Positions 1 to 8,310 of a stretch of DNA of 64,000 bases are shown piece after piece. The translations under genes and the position numbers were made by a program. The DNA lies in NCBI GenBank assembly GCA_963729935.1, contig CAVSPW010000005.1, forward strand, positions 868,001 through 932,000, written 5' to 3'. The stretch is from CAIKMD01 sp963729935 (lineage in GTDB: Bacteria; Pseudomonadota; Alphaproteobacteria; ATCC43930; CGMCC-115725). The notes beneath the pieces are model-generated. The model did no database searches and was not told the origin of the DNA. It saw only the letters and a list, made by a program, of their open reading frames with translations. Within the stretch, counting starts at the first letter, position 1, and every line of letters begins with the position of its first letter.

Positions 1-256
1 GGTCGGCGAGTTCAGGGTTCATTACGCGGGATTCTTCGATCCCGGCTTCGGCTGGGGCGACGCCGTCTCCAAAGCGGTGCTGGAAGTCCGCTCGCACGAG
101 GTTCCCTTCACCCTGGAGGACGGCCAAACCGTCGGCTGGCTGCAATATGAGCGGATGGCGGGCAAGCCCGACCGGCTCTACGGGACGGGACTCAAATCGA
201 ATTATCAGGGCCAGGGTCTCGCCTTGGCGAAGCAGTTCAAGAACGCCCGCGCTTAA
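1..256 (+). CDS. dcd: 2'-deoxycytidine 5'-triphosphate deaminase, C-terminal part
   Basis: This is the last 84 codons of a gene that begins before the window; the reading frame enters at base 2 and stops with TAA at 254-256. The family deaminates dCTP to dUTP for thymidylate synthesis in the cytoplasm. The visible part carries the core elements of the trimeric dUTPase/Dcd fold: HYAGFFDPGFG, then AVLEVRSHEVPF, and the C-terminal SNYQGQGLALAKQF segment that closes over the nucleotide. The wording fits the long alphaproteobacterial form of Dcd. Its stop codon lies just upstream of a cluster of TTAAC motifs that probably belong to the next gene. The N-terminal half cannot be judged. Confidence 0.85.
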   Translation, partial: VGEFRVHYAGFFDPGFGWGDAVSKAVLEVRSHEVPFTLEDGQTVGWLQYERMAGKPDRLYGTGLKSNYQGQGLALAKQFKNARA

Positions 257-263
257 CCGCGGA

Positions 264-279
264 CTAACGATTCCTTAAC
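264..279 (+). promoter_or_regulatory. CtrA-like box upstream of sensor kinase
   Basis: The bases CTAA-N7-TTAAC match the CtrA consensus TTAA-N7-TTAAC at all but the first position. Additional half-sites TTAAC lie at 253-257 and 295-299. The site is about 110 bases before the chosen GTG start of the kinase gene. CtrA is the cell-cycle response regulator of alphaproteobacteria. Binding here is an inference from sequence only. Confidence 0.4.
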
Positions 280-387
280 CTTTCTTCACCACACTTAACC
301 TTGTTGAATCGGTGCGCCCACACGGGAGGCTTGCAGCGCCCCGGGCTTCGCGCCGATACTCGGCTAACATTCTTGCGGGCAGCATCC

Positions 388-2004
388 GTGGCCAAGACAG
401 AAACGTACCCTACTCGCCAGATTGTCGCGATCGTCGATGACCGCGCGACCAACCTCAAGATCCTTGAGCGGCTGGCGAAGACCTCGGCGGAGGACATCGA
501 AGTGAAAATCTTCGATCGTCCGCAAAAGGTGCTCGAAACCGGCGCCGACTCGCCCCCCGATCTGCTCATCACCGATTTCAACATGCCGGAACTCGACGGC
601 GCCGAATTCATTCGCCGTTTCCGCGCGATCCCGGCTTGCGCCGACGTTCCCGTGATCGTCATCACCGCCTATGAGGACCGCGATCTGCGCTACCAAGCCC
701 TCGAGGCCGGCGCCACGGATTTCCTCCTGAGCCCGGTCGACCACCACGAATTCCGCGTCCGCTCGCGCAACTTGCTGACCTTGCGGCGCCAGCAGCTGCA
801 GTTGAAGGAGCGCGCTTCGGCGCTCGAGCAGAAGATCGTGGCCGAGGCCGAACGCCACCGCGACGCGCTCAACGAGAGCCACGAATTGCTGATGCGCGTG
901 ATCGACGCCGTGCCGGTGATGGTCGCCGCCACCGACCGCGAGGGTCGGTATGTCTTCGTCAATGACTGGTTCTCGCGCCGCGTCGGGAAACCCGCGAGCC
1001 AGATCATCGGGCTCACGCCGGTCGAGGTGCGCGACGATCTGACCGCGCATGCGGCGATGGAGCGCGACCGCCGCATCATTGCCGGCCTCGATCAGCCGGG
1101 CGCGTTCGAGGAGACGCTCCCTGGCGCCGGCGGCAAACGGCGCGTGCTGTTGACCAGCAAGGCGCTTTTGCGCGACCCGTCGGGACGCCCGACCCTCGTG
1201 GTCACCGCCTCGCTCGACATTACCGACCGCAAGGCGGCGGAGCTCGCGCTGATTCAAGCCAAGGAAGAGGCCGAAATCGCGAGCCGGAGCAAGACCGAGT
1301 TCCTCGCCAATATGAGCCATGAGCTGCGCACGCCCTTGAACGCCATCATCGGCTTCAGCCAAGTGATGGCGGACCAGCATATGGGGCCGCTCGGAACCCC
1401 GCGCTATATCGGCTATGCGCGCGATATCTGCACCAGCGCGCAGCATCTTCTGGGCATCATCGGCGACATTCTCGACGTCTCGAAGCTCGAGGCCGGTAAG
1501 GCCGAGCTCGACGAGGAGGAGACCGAAATTGCCTCGCTGATGCGCGACGTGATGCAACTCGTGGGCGAGCGAGCGCGCGCGCTCGATGTCGAGATCGACA
1601 TCGACCTGCCGCCCAACCTTCCCCATTTGCGCGCCAATTCGCTGAAGCTCAAGCAGGTCCTGCTCAACCTCATCACCAATGCGATAAAATTCAGCGAGGC
1701 CGGCGCGCGGGTGCTGCTGTCGGCACGGTTCGACGAGGAGGGATTTCACGTCTCCGTCGCCGATCACGGCATCGGAATGGACCAGACCGAGGTCGAGACC
1801 GCGATCACCCGCTTCGGCCAGGTCGCGAGCCCTTGGAGCCGCCGCCATCCCGGTACCGGCCTTGGCTTGCCGCTCGCCATCGGCCTGGTCGAGCTCCATG
1901 GCGGCAAGCTGCGCATCCAGAGCCAGAAGAACGTCGGCACCACCGTGACCTTCTCCCTGCCGCGCGCGCGGGCGATTGCCCCGAGTATCGCCCGCTCGGC
2001 CTGA
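388..2004 (+). CDS. Cytoplasmic REC-PAS-histidine kinase, PleC/DivJ type
   Basis: A 538-residue soluble signalling protein. Domains in order: an N-terminal receiver domain with phospho-acceptor Asp63 (LLITDFNMPELDG), a coiled-coil linker near residues 130-165, a PAS domain around 170-285, a HisKA domain with the H-box SHELRTPLN, and an HATPase domain ending in GTGLGLPLA. No membrane segment is visible. The sequence after the H-box (IIGFSQVM, GPLGTPRY, AQHLLGIIGDILDVSKLEAG) resembles the PleC/DivJ dimerisation domains that talk to DivK in alphaproteobacteria. I chose the GTG at 388 because the receiver fold starts right after it; the frame is open to TTG 301 but that stretch looks non-coding. 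It lies upstream of the RpfC-like kinase in the same direction and may share its pathway, which is an inference. Confidence 0.8.
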   Translation: MAKTETYPTRQIVAIVDDRATNLKILERLAKTSAEDIEVKIFDRPQKVLETGADSPPDLLITDFNMPELDGAEFIRRFRAIPACADVPVIVITAYEDRDLRYQALEAGATDFLLSPVDHHEFRVRSRNLLTLRRQQLQLKERASALEQKIVAEAERHRDALNESHELLMRVIDAVPVMVAATDREGRYVFVNDWFSRRVGKPASQIIGLTPVEVRDDLTAHAAMERDRRIIAGLDQPGAFEETLPGAGGKRRVLLTSKALLRDPSGRPTLVVTASLDITDRKAAELALIQAKEEAEIASRSKTEFLANMSHELRTPLNAIIGFSQVMADQHMGPLGTPRYIGYARDICTSAQHLLGIIGDILDVSKLEAGKAELDEEETEIASLMRDVMQLVGERARALDVEIDIDLPPNLPHLRANSLKLKQVLLNLITNAIKFSEAGARVLLSARFDEEGFHVSVADHGIGMDQTEVETAITRFGQVASPWSRRHPGTGLGLPLAIGLVELHGGKLRIQSQKNVGTTVTFSLPRARAIAPSIARSA

Positions 2005-2623
2005 GCCGGTGCCGCCTGCAATCGCTTTCGCATTGATTGGCGGCTATGCCGACGCGGTCGGCTATCTGCGCTACAAGGCCTTCGCCGGCATGATGACCGG
2101 CAACACCGTGCTGATGGGCCTCGCCCTGTTCCATCGGGCCGAATTGCCGGCCTGGCAATATGCGGGGCTGCTGGGGCTTTTTTTCGCAGCCGCCATCACC
2201 GCTTTCGTCTTTCTGCGTCATGCCCCACCCGTCGCGCTGCTTGTGAGCGAAGCGCTCTTGATTCTTCTCGCCGACACGATCGGCACGGAATGGGCGGTCA
2301 TTTTTCTCGTGCTGGCGATGGGCGTCCAGAACCCGCTTGCGGCACGCTGCGGCGTGCCGATCAACACGACCTTCATAACCGGCGACATTCTGCGCTTTGC
2401 CGAAGGAATCTCGCGGCTCCTGCGCCGCGGATCGGGCGCGCCACGCCGCGAACCCTTCGCGATCTATGGCTTTGCGTGGCTCGGCTACGCCTTGGGCGCC
2501 GCCCTGGGCGCCGCGGCCTTCCGCCTCATCGACCGGCCGCTTTTCATTCCAGCCGCGCTTCTGGCCTTCGTTTATGCCTGGAATCGGCGTCAACCCCCAC
2601 GGCCGAGCCACAACCCATCGTGA
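1976..2623 (+). CDS. YoaK/DUF1275 family membrane protein
   Basis: A 215-residue integral membrane protein with about six hydrophobic segments. It shows the family hallmarks: GGYADAVGYLRY near the N-terminus followed by MTGNTV, and later a GVQNPLA and FITGD segment. DUF1275 proteins are widespread and their substrate is unknown; they are sometimes called YoaK. The frame opens with TTG at 1976 and overlaps the kinase gene by 29 bases; an internal GTG at 2009 is an alternative start just past the kinase stop, so the exact N-terminus is uncertain. Tight coupling to the kinase suggests cotranscription. Confidence 0.75.
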   Translation: MPRVSPARPEPVPPAIAFALIGGYADAVGYLRYKAFAGMMTGNTVLMGLALFHRAELPAWQYAGLLGLFFAAAITAFVFLRHAPPVALLVSEALLILLADTIGTEWAVIFLVLAMGVQNPLAARCGVPINTTFITGDILRFAEGISRLLRRGSGAPRREPFAIYGFAWLGYALGAALGAAAFRLIDRPLFIPAALLAFVYAWNRRQPPRPSHNPS

Positions 2624-2747
2624 TCCGCCGGCATTCGACCACCTAAGTGTAGATTTTTTGCCCCATACCCGGCACTATGGCGCTTGATGCTCCGGCCGTG
2701 CGGGGAGCGTGCACTTTCGCCCGGACGGGGGAGCCGGAACGCGGCGC

Positions 2748-5558
2748 ATGAAAGAATCGCAAAAGCCGACGGGCTTGCGGGCGACAATCTCATTCGACGG
2801 TGACGCGCGCAAAGTCACCATTGCGCTGGCGATTTATGCTGTCGCGGCGCCGCTCATCGTAGCGGAAATTCTCGCCTCGACCTTCGCGCCCGCGGGGCCG
2901 GCCTATTTCGGACCCGCGACGTTTCTGACCGCACTGGCCATGACCTTGCTCGGGCCGGGATTGGCCGTGATGACATTGGCGCTTCGCGGTCATGCGCAAA
3001 TCGCCGCCGATTTGATCGAGCGCGCCGACACCGAGCCGCAACAGGCGATCATCCGCCTCGCCATCGCAGGCGCCGTGCTCGTCTATCTTGCCATCCTCGC
3101 GGTGCTTGATACGGCCGGAGCTGTGATCGTGCCGCTGCTCGCGGTCAATGTGGCGGGAATCCTCAGCTCCTGGCTCTTGTTGGTCCATCTGATGGCCGAG
3201 CCCTCGCCCTCGACCACGCGCCGCGTCGCCGGGATGCTGAACGATGTCGTGCTCGTCTCGGTCTTTCTGCATGTCGGCGGCGCCTATGCCGCACCCTGGT
3301 TTTCGATCTATCTCTGGGTGATTCTGGGTTTCGGATTTCGATTCGGCGTCACGCCGCTCTTGTGCTGCGCGGCCCTCAGCGTCATCGGCTTCACCGTGGT
3401 CTACGCCACCACCGCCTTTTGGCGGAATCAGGGCCCGCTGGCCGCCGGCGTCTGGCTCGCGCTCGTCTTGTTGCCTGCCTATGCCGCGGCACTGATCCGC
3501 GGCTTGAACGCGGCCAAGGCACAAGCCGAGAAGGCGGCTGCCGCCAAGAGCCGCTTTCTCGCCATCATGAGCCACGAGCTGCGCACGCCGTTGAACAGCG
3601 TAATCGGCATGGGCGCGCTCATCGCGCGCACCAAGCTCGACGTCGAGCAACGCGACATGCTGGCGACGATGCAGCATTCCGCACGCTCGCTTCTCGGGCT
3701 CATCAACGATTTGCTCGACCTCTCGAGGCTCGAGGCCGGAAAGCTCGCGCCGACGTCCGAAATTTTCGTCCTGCATGAGGTGATGGGAGGCGCGGTCGCG
3801 ATCGTGCGCCCGCAGGCCGAAGCCAAGGGACAGGCGCTCACCTTGCGCATCGATCCGCGCTTGCCCCATGTCTATCGCGGTCTGCCGCTGCAATTGCGCC
3901 AGGTTCTGGTCAATCTCCTCGCCAATGCCGTCAAATTCACGCCCGCCGGCCATATCGCGGTAACGGCGACCCGGGCGACGCAGCTGGATGATCGCGTGAC
4001 GATGATCCTCTCGGTGCGCGATGACGGCGTCGGCATTCCGAAAGAAGCACAAGAGAGCATCTTCGAGGTCTTCACCCAAGCGGATGGAAGCGTGACGCGG
4101 CGTTATGGCGGCACCGGCCTCGGTCTGGCGATCGCCAAGCAGCTCGTCGAATTGATGAACGGGACGATCACCCTCGAAAGCGAAATCGGCAAGGGCAGCA
4201 CCTTTGCCGTGCGCTTGACGCTCGAGCAGGCCAAGGCCGACACGGTCCGGCCACCCGATCTCCTCGGCCACAAGCTCGTCCTGATTTCGAGCGACAATGA
4301 AGTGGCCGGCATGATCGAAAGCCGTCTGCGCGCCTGGCGCGGCGAGGTGCAGCGAGTCACCGATAGCGAGACGGCGCTGGGCGAGCTTGCGCTCGCCGGG
4401 AAATCGGACCGCGCCGCCATCGTGATCGTCGATGGGCGTGACAACCCCTTGGCCGCGCTGAGCCTCGCGCATCGCTCGGCGAGCGCAATGGCGACGGCTC
4501 CCCTGATCCTCTTCTTGGCGCCGCCGCAGGGCGGCGAAGCGATCACAAGATTGGCCGCCTCGCAATTGGCCGCCGTGATTGAAGCGCCGATGAGCGAGGC
4601 CGATCTAGCGAGCGCATTGCTGGGCGTGTTGGCGGGCGAGAGCCTCGCCTTGACGGCCGATCTTCCCGCGGCGACGCTGGATGGCGCGAGCGGGATCGCA
4701 TCGGCCGGCATCGACGGCGGAACGGATGAGGCGCCTCACTCCGACGCCGTGCGTCCGCTGCGAATCCTAGTCGCCGACGACAACGCGTCCAATTGCAAGA
4801 TCCTCAAAAGCGTGCTCGAGAACGCAGGTCACGAGGTCGAGATCGTGAAGGACGGCGAGGCCGCTTTGTCCGCGCTCGACCGCTCACGGTTCGATCTCGC
4901 GCTTCTCGATATCAACATGCCGGAGGTGAGCGGCTACGAGGTCGCAAAACTCTATCGCGTCAGCCATATCGGCGAATGGCGGCTGCCGATCGTCGCCTTG
5001 ACCGCCGACGCCACCACCGAAACCGAAAGGCTCTGCCGCGATGCGGGCATGGACGCGGTCTTGACCAAGCCCGTCGACGCCGCCCAGCTCCTGGCCGAGA
5101 TCGAGAATATCCACGCGCGCGCCGCGCGGCCGGAACGGATGGCCGTGGGCGCACGCCGTGTCGTGACGCCGATCACGGCTCATCCGCGCTTCATGCCCGA
5201 TACGACGGCCGTCATCGACGAAGAGATTTTTGCGGCGCTGCGGAAACTCGGCGGTCACGACTTCGTCGTCGAAGTGATCGAAACCTTCCGCAAGGACGCC
5301 TGGCAGATCATCGAGCGATTGAAGAAGGCGGCCGAAGCCGGCGATCTGCGCGAATTCCGCGAGCTGCTGCATTCTTTGCGCAGCGGAGCGGTCAATGTCG
5401 GCGGCGTGAAACTCTGCCAGAGCTTGACCGGCCTGCGCGACATTTCTGCCCGCGAATTGAGCGTGAACGGCTCGTCGCATGTCGAGAAGCTCAAGGGCGA
5501 GCTCACCCGTCTCGACGCGGCGCTCGACCAGATGGTCGAAGTGCAGCGCCGGGGCTGA
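2748..5558 (+). CDS. rpfC: RpfC-like hybrid sensor kinase (candidate DSF receptor)
   Basis: A 936-residue hybrid kinase. Residues 20-250 contain six or seven hydrophobic segments with a motif IYLWVILGFGFRFG that aligns with the membrane sensor of Xanthomonas RpfC. Then follow HisKA (His276 in MSHELRTPLN), HATPase to about 490, a receiver-like stretch at 508-635 that lacks a clear phospho-Asp site, a full receiver domain with Asp721 (LLDINMPEVSGY) and an Hpt domain with His875 (HSLRSGAVNVGG). This is the order found in RpfC, which senses the cis-2-unsaturated fatty acid DSF. I chose ATG 2748; an in-frame GTG at 2709 is possible. It converges on an aldolase gene and lies 0.8 kb from an rpfF homologue. 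No HD-GYP partner (RpfG) is in the window. Confidence 0.75.
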   Translation: MKESQKPTGLRATISFDGDARKVTIALAIYAVAAPLIVAEILASTFAPAGPAYFGPATFLTALAMTLLGPGLAVMTLALRGHAQIAADLIERADTEPQQAIIRLAIAGAVLVYLAILAVLDTAGAVIVPLLAVNVAGILSSWLLLVHLMAEPSPSTTRRVAGMLNDVVLVSVFLHVGGAYAAPWFSIYLWVILGFGFRFGVTPLLCCAALSVIGFTVVYATTAFWRNQGPLAAGVWLALVLLPAYAAALIRGLNAAKAQAEKAAAAKSRFLAIMSHELRTPLNSVIGMGALIARTKLDVEQRDMLATMQHSARSLLGLINDLLDLSRLEAGKLAPTSEIFVLHEVMGGAVAIVRPQAEAKGQALTLRIDPRLPHVYRGLPLQLRQVLVNLLANAVKFTPAGHIAVTATRATQLDDRVTMILSVRDDGVGIPKEAQESIFEVFTQADGSVTRRYGGTGLGLAIAKQLVELMNGTITLESEIGKGSTFAVRLTLEQAKADTVRPPDLLGHKLVLISSDNEVAGMIESRLRAWRGEVQRVTDSETALGELALAGKSDRAAIVIVDGRDNPLAALSLAHRSASAMATAPLILFLAPPQGGEAITRLAASQLAAVIEAPMSEADLASALLGVLAGESLALTADLPAATLDGASGIASAGIDGGTDEAPHSDAVRPLRILVADDNASNCKILKSVLENAGHEVEIVKDGEAALSALDRSRFDLALLDINMPEVSGYEVAKLYRVSHIGEWRLPIVALTADATTETERLCRDAGMDAVLTKPVDAAQLLAEIENIHARAARPERMAVGARRVVTPITAHPRFMPDTTAVIDEEIFAALRKLGGHDFVVEVIETFRKDAWQIIERLKKAAEAGDLREFRELLHSLRSGAVNVGGVKLCQSLTGLRDISARELSVNGSSHVEKLKGELTRLDAALDQMVEVQRRG

Positions 5559-5561
5559 AAT

Positions 5562-6323
5562 TCAGCCGCCGAGCGCGGCGAGTTCGCGTTCGACCGCGGC
5601 GCGCAACAGGTTCGCATCGCCGCCAAAAGTCACAAGCCGGAATCCCTTCGCGGCGAAATTCTTGGCGGAACGGCCCGAGCCGGTATGGATGCCCGGAATG
5701 ATCTTGTGACGCTGACAGGCGGCAAGGATCGCGGCAACGGCGGCGACATGTTCGGGCTCGTCACGGTCGAGGCCGGGCCCGAGACCCAAGGAGATCGCGA
5801 GATCGCTCGGGCCGATATAGATTCCATCGAGGCCCGGCGTCGCCGCGATGTCCTCGACATTGGCGAGGCCTTCCCGGGTCTCCACCATCACGAAGCACAA
5901 GACGCCGTCGCCCGTGATCTTCATCTCGCGGCTACCCATGACTAGCGCGGCGCGCGCCGGACCGTTGGAGCGCTCGCCCTTCGGCGGGTAGCGGCAGGCC
6001 GCGACGGCCTGCGCCGCCTCGCGGCGGTTGTTAACGAGCGGTACGATGACGCCCTGCGCGCCGGCATCGAGCGATTTGCCGATCACCCAGGATTCGTTGG
6101 CGGGAACGCGGGTCAATGCAACGGCGCCGCGCGCATCGATGCCGCGCGCCATCTCGACCATGTCGCGATAGTCGCAGACGCCGTGCTGTTGATCGACGCA
6201 AACGTAATCAACGCCCTTGGCGCAAACGACCTCGGCGGCAAAGCCGCAGGGCAGGCCGGCAAAAAGACCGAAGACTGTCTCGCCTCTCGCCCATTTTTCG
6301 CGCAACGCGAATACTGTTGCCAT
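5562..6323 (-). CDS. HpcH/HpaI family aldolase
   Basis: A 253-residue cytoplasmic class II aldolase of the HpcH/HpaI (2-oxo-acid) type, which cleaves or forms 4-hydroxy-2-oxo acids with a divalent metal. Visible family features are GLFAGLPCGFAAEVV near the N-terminus, VDQQHG, the arginine in LTRVP, the GAQGVIVPLVN strand, the metal-ligand region FVMVETREGL and the GIYIGPSDLA loop. The ATG at 6323 is preceded by a good ribosome site (GGGCGAGG). The frame is open about 20 codons further upstream, but that part looks non-coding. It follows rpfF on the same strand with a 78-base gap and may be cotranscribed. Its substrate cannot be read from the sequence. Confidence 0.85.
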   Translation of the reverse strand: MATVFALREKWARGETVFGLFAGLPCGFAAEVVCAKGVDYVCVDQQHGVCDYRDMVEMARGIDARGAVALTRVPANESWVIGKSLDAGAQGVIVPLVNNRREAAQAVAACRYPPKGERSNGPARAALVMGSREMKITGDGVLCFVMVETREGLANVEDIAATPGLDGIYIGPSDLAISLGLGPGLDRDEPEHVAAVAAILAACQRHKIIPGIHTGSGRSAKNFAAKGFRLVTFGGDANLLRAAVERELAALGG

Positions 6324-6401
6324 CGCATACCTCGCCCTTTTTTTGACAGGGTGATTGTTCGCCGCGCAGCCGCGCCAAGTCAATCGGCGATCGAGGGACG
6401 C

Positions 6402-7394
6402 TTAGACGCCTTGTCCGGCGACGCGGCGGGCCTGAGCCGATACCAACCGGAGCATCCGGCGCAGGCCTGCTTCATCGAGCTTCAGCGCAGCCTCGACCCA
6501 AAGATCGGCGATCCGGGTCATTTCCTCGAAGGTGACGGTGTTCACGAGGCGCCGGGCGCGGTACAGCGCGCGCAATGCGGCGTAGCGGCGGCCGCCACGG
6601 CCGATAAAATCGTAAAGCGCGCTGACGCCCTGACCGTCCGGCGCTAGCACGTCGATCGCCCCCATCGCGTGGAGTTGCTCGGCGCCATAGGTCTCGCCGC
6701 TCATGATGACGCGCTCGGCGATGCCAGGAGCGACGCGGCGCGTGAGAAACGTATAAGCGCCCATGCCCGGAAAGAGGTTGAAGAGGATTTCGGGCAAGCC
6801 GAACTTGGCACTCCGTTCTGCGACGATGAGGTTGGAACTGAGCGCCGCCTCAAAGCCGCCCCCGAGCGCATCGCCTTGCACGAGAGCCACCGAAATGATC
6901 GGCAGATCGAAACCGAGCCCGGTTGCGTTCGTATAGCCGATGTCGCAGCACGCCTGGGCATAGCGCCGCAACGCCGCGCGGTCGCGGTTGCGGATGAGCG
7001 TCGCGAACAGGTCGAGATCGCCGCCTAGATTCCACACGCCCCGCATGCGCGAGCCAAGGACCATATAGCGCAGCGGCGGTTCCGCATCGCCGTGATCGCC
7101 GAACAGGCCGCGCACGATTCGCTGGATCGTCTGGGCTTCGCTCAACACGGCCGGGGTGAAGCACGGCCGGTGTGCGAAATTGAAGTAGCAGAAGAGTATC
7201 TTTTCGTCGCGATCGTGCTCGAGCTCGAACTCGGCGAAAGAGTGAGCGTCAATCGCGGTTTGAACCGGGTCGTCGCAACCGAGAATGATCTCGGACAGTG
7301 AAGCGCGACTAATCGGGCGGCTCTCAGCCGGAGGTCGATAGTCGGAAACCAGATCCACGATCTGTGGCGCGGTCGGCACGGCAAGCACCTGCAA
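6402..7394 (-). CDS. rpfF: DSF synthase RpfF homologue (crotonase fold)
   Basis: A 330-residue enoyl-CoA hydratase-fold protein. It matches RpfF, which makes diffusible signal factor by dehydrating 3-hydroxyacyl-ACP and releasing the free cis-2 fatty acid. Signature segments are WNLGGDLDLFATLIR, ALVQGDALGGGFEAALS, FGLPEILFNLFPGMGAY and VTFEEMTRIADLWV. The two glutamates equivalent to the RpfF catalytic pair are Glu182 and Glu202, with the 20-residue spacing known for Xanthomonas Glu141/Glu161. The N-terminus is about 40 residues longer than in Xanthomonas. The start is TTG 7394 with a weak ribosome site; a GTG two codons in is an alternative. It lies opposite an RpfC-like kinase. Ordinary enoyl-CoA hydratase activity is less likely given the NLGGDL and FPGMGAY signatures. 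Confidence 0.8.
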   Translation of the reverse strand: MQVLAVPTAPQIVDLVSDYRPPAESRPISRASLSEIILGCDDPVQTAIDAHSFAEFELEHDRDEKILFCYFNFAHRPCFTPAVLSEAQTIQRIVRGLFGDHGDAEPPLRYMVLGSRMRGVWNLGGDLDLFATLIRNRDRAALRRYAQACCDIGYTNATGLGFDLPIISVALVQGDALGGGFEAALSSNLIVAERSAKFGLPEILFNLFPGMGAYTFLTRRVAPGIAERVIMSGETYGAEQLHAMGAIDVLAPDGQGVSALYDFIGRGGRRYAALRALYRARRLVNTVTFEEMTRIADLWVEAALKLDEAGLRRMLRLVSAQARRVAGQGV

Positions 7395-7721
7395 TGTTGC
7401 TTTCGTGACCCAAAGAAAGGTTAACGATGTCCTAAAATCTCTTAATAATCAATAACTTTATACTCGTTCTTAATTTATGTCATTAGAGCCTATATCTGGT
7501 GTATCGTTGTGCTTGAGATTCACCATTAGTAGCGAGGCTTTGACGCGCATATCATCCTCGACGGCAAAAACATAGCCGGCCGCGGAAGCCTCGCGTCTCG
7601 GTCTCAACTCGCGGGGGCCATAGGCCGAACCGATGGTTTGGGCTGATTGGCGGCAGGATGGCTGACACAGCCTATGAGCTTGATCTAAGAGAGCGCGGTT
7701 CGAACGAGGTGATGGACGACC
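7395..7721. other. AT-rich divergent intergenic region before rpfF
   Basis: This 327-base stretch separates rpfF (leftward) from the nitroreductase gene (rightward). Bases 7421-7500 are markedly AT-rich for this genome and probably carry the rpfF promoter. I see no credible gene in it; short frames there have no ribosome site or family resemblance. Confidence 0.6.
7421..7435 (-). promoter_or_regulatory. CtrA-like box upstream of rpfF
   Basis: The plus strand reads TTAA-N7-CTAA, one mismatch from the CtrA consensus TTAA-N7-TTAA. It lies 27-41 bases before the rpfF start codon in an AT-rich segment. It resembles the box at 264-279, where the spacer also begins CGAT. Function is inferred only. 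Confidence 0.35.
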
Positions 7722-8282
7722 ATGGACGCAATCGAAGCACTGATCTCACGCCGCAGCCCCGGCCAGTTCATCGAGCCCGCGCCCGATCCGGCGGCGCTTC
7801 AAGCGATCCTGCAGGCAGCCATGCGCGCGCCCGATCACGGCAAACTCAAACCGTGGCGCTTCATCGTGCTGCGCGGCGAGGCGCGCAAACGCTTTGGCGA
7901 CGTGATGGCCGAGGCGATGAAGCGGCGCGAGTCCGAGGCTCCGGCAAACATGATCGAGCGCGAGCGTGAAAAGCCGCTGCGCGCGCCGGTGATCGTCGTG
8001 CTCGCCGCCGCGATCAAAGAGGGCCACAAAATTCCGGTGATCGAGCAGCTGCTCGCGGCGGGCGCCGCCGCGCAGAACGTGATGCTCGCCGCCCATGCCT
8101 TGGGCTTCGGCGCGGCGTGGAAGACCGGCGCGCCCGCCTATGATCCTTACGTCAAGGCGGAATTGGGATTGGCGGCGACGGACGCGATCGTGGGCTTCCT
8201 CTATCTCGGCACCCCGTCCGCGGCTCCGGCGCCCCTCCCGCCGGGCAACCTAACGGATTTCGTTCGCGATTGGCCGGGGTGA
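7722..8282 (+). CDS. Nitroreductase family protein (YdjA-like)
   Basis: A 186-residue FMN-dependent nitroreductase-fold protein that would act as a cytoplasmic NAD(P)H oxidoreductase. The FMN-binding start (SRRSPGQF), the AAMRAPDHGKLKPWRFIV segment and the AAQNVMLAAHALGFGAAWKTG helix are typical of the short YdjA branch. The ATG at 7722 has a GAGGTG ribosome site. Its natural substrate is not evident. It converges with the chromate transporter remnant downstream. Confidence 0.85.
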   Translation: MDAIEALISRRSPGQFIEPAPDPAALQAILQAAMRAPDHGKLKPWRFIVLRGEARKRFGDVMAEAMKRRESEAPANMIEREREKPLRAPVIVVLAAAIKEGHKIPVIEQLLAAGAAAQNVMLAAHALGFGAAWKTGAPAYDPYVKAELGLAATDAIVGFLYLGTPSAAPAPLPPGNLTDFVRDWPG

Positions 8283-8310
8283 TCGGCGCCGGAGCGCGCC
8301 GCGTCCCGGA

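Noticed and set aside
364..1899. A 511-codon minus-strand frame across the REC-PAS-kinase gene
   Set aside because: The opposite strand encodes recognisable REC, PAS, HisKA and HATPase motifs in full; this frame has none.
6402..7394. Reading the crotonase-fold gene as an ordinary enoyl-CoA hydratase
   Set aside because: The WNLGGDLDLF, GLPEILFNLFPGMGAY and EEMTRIADLWV segments and the Glu pair match RpfF rather than fatty-acid oxidation enzymes.
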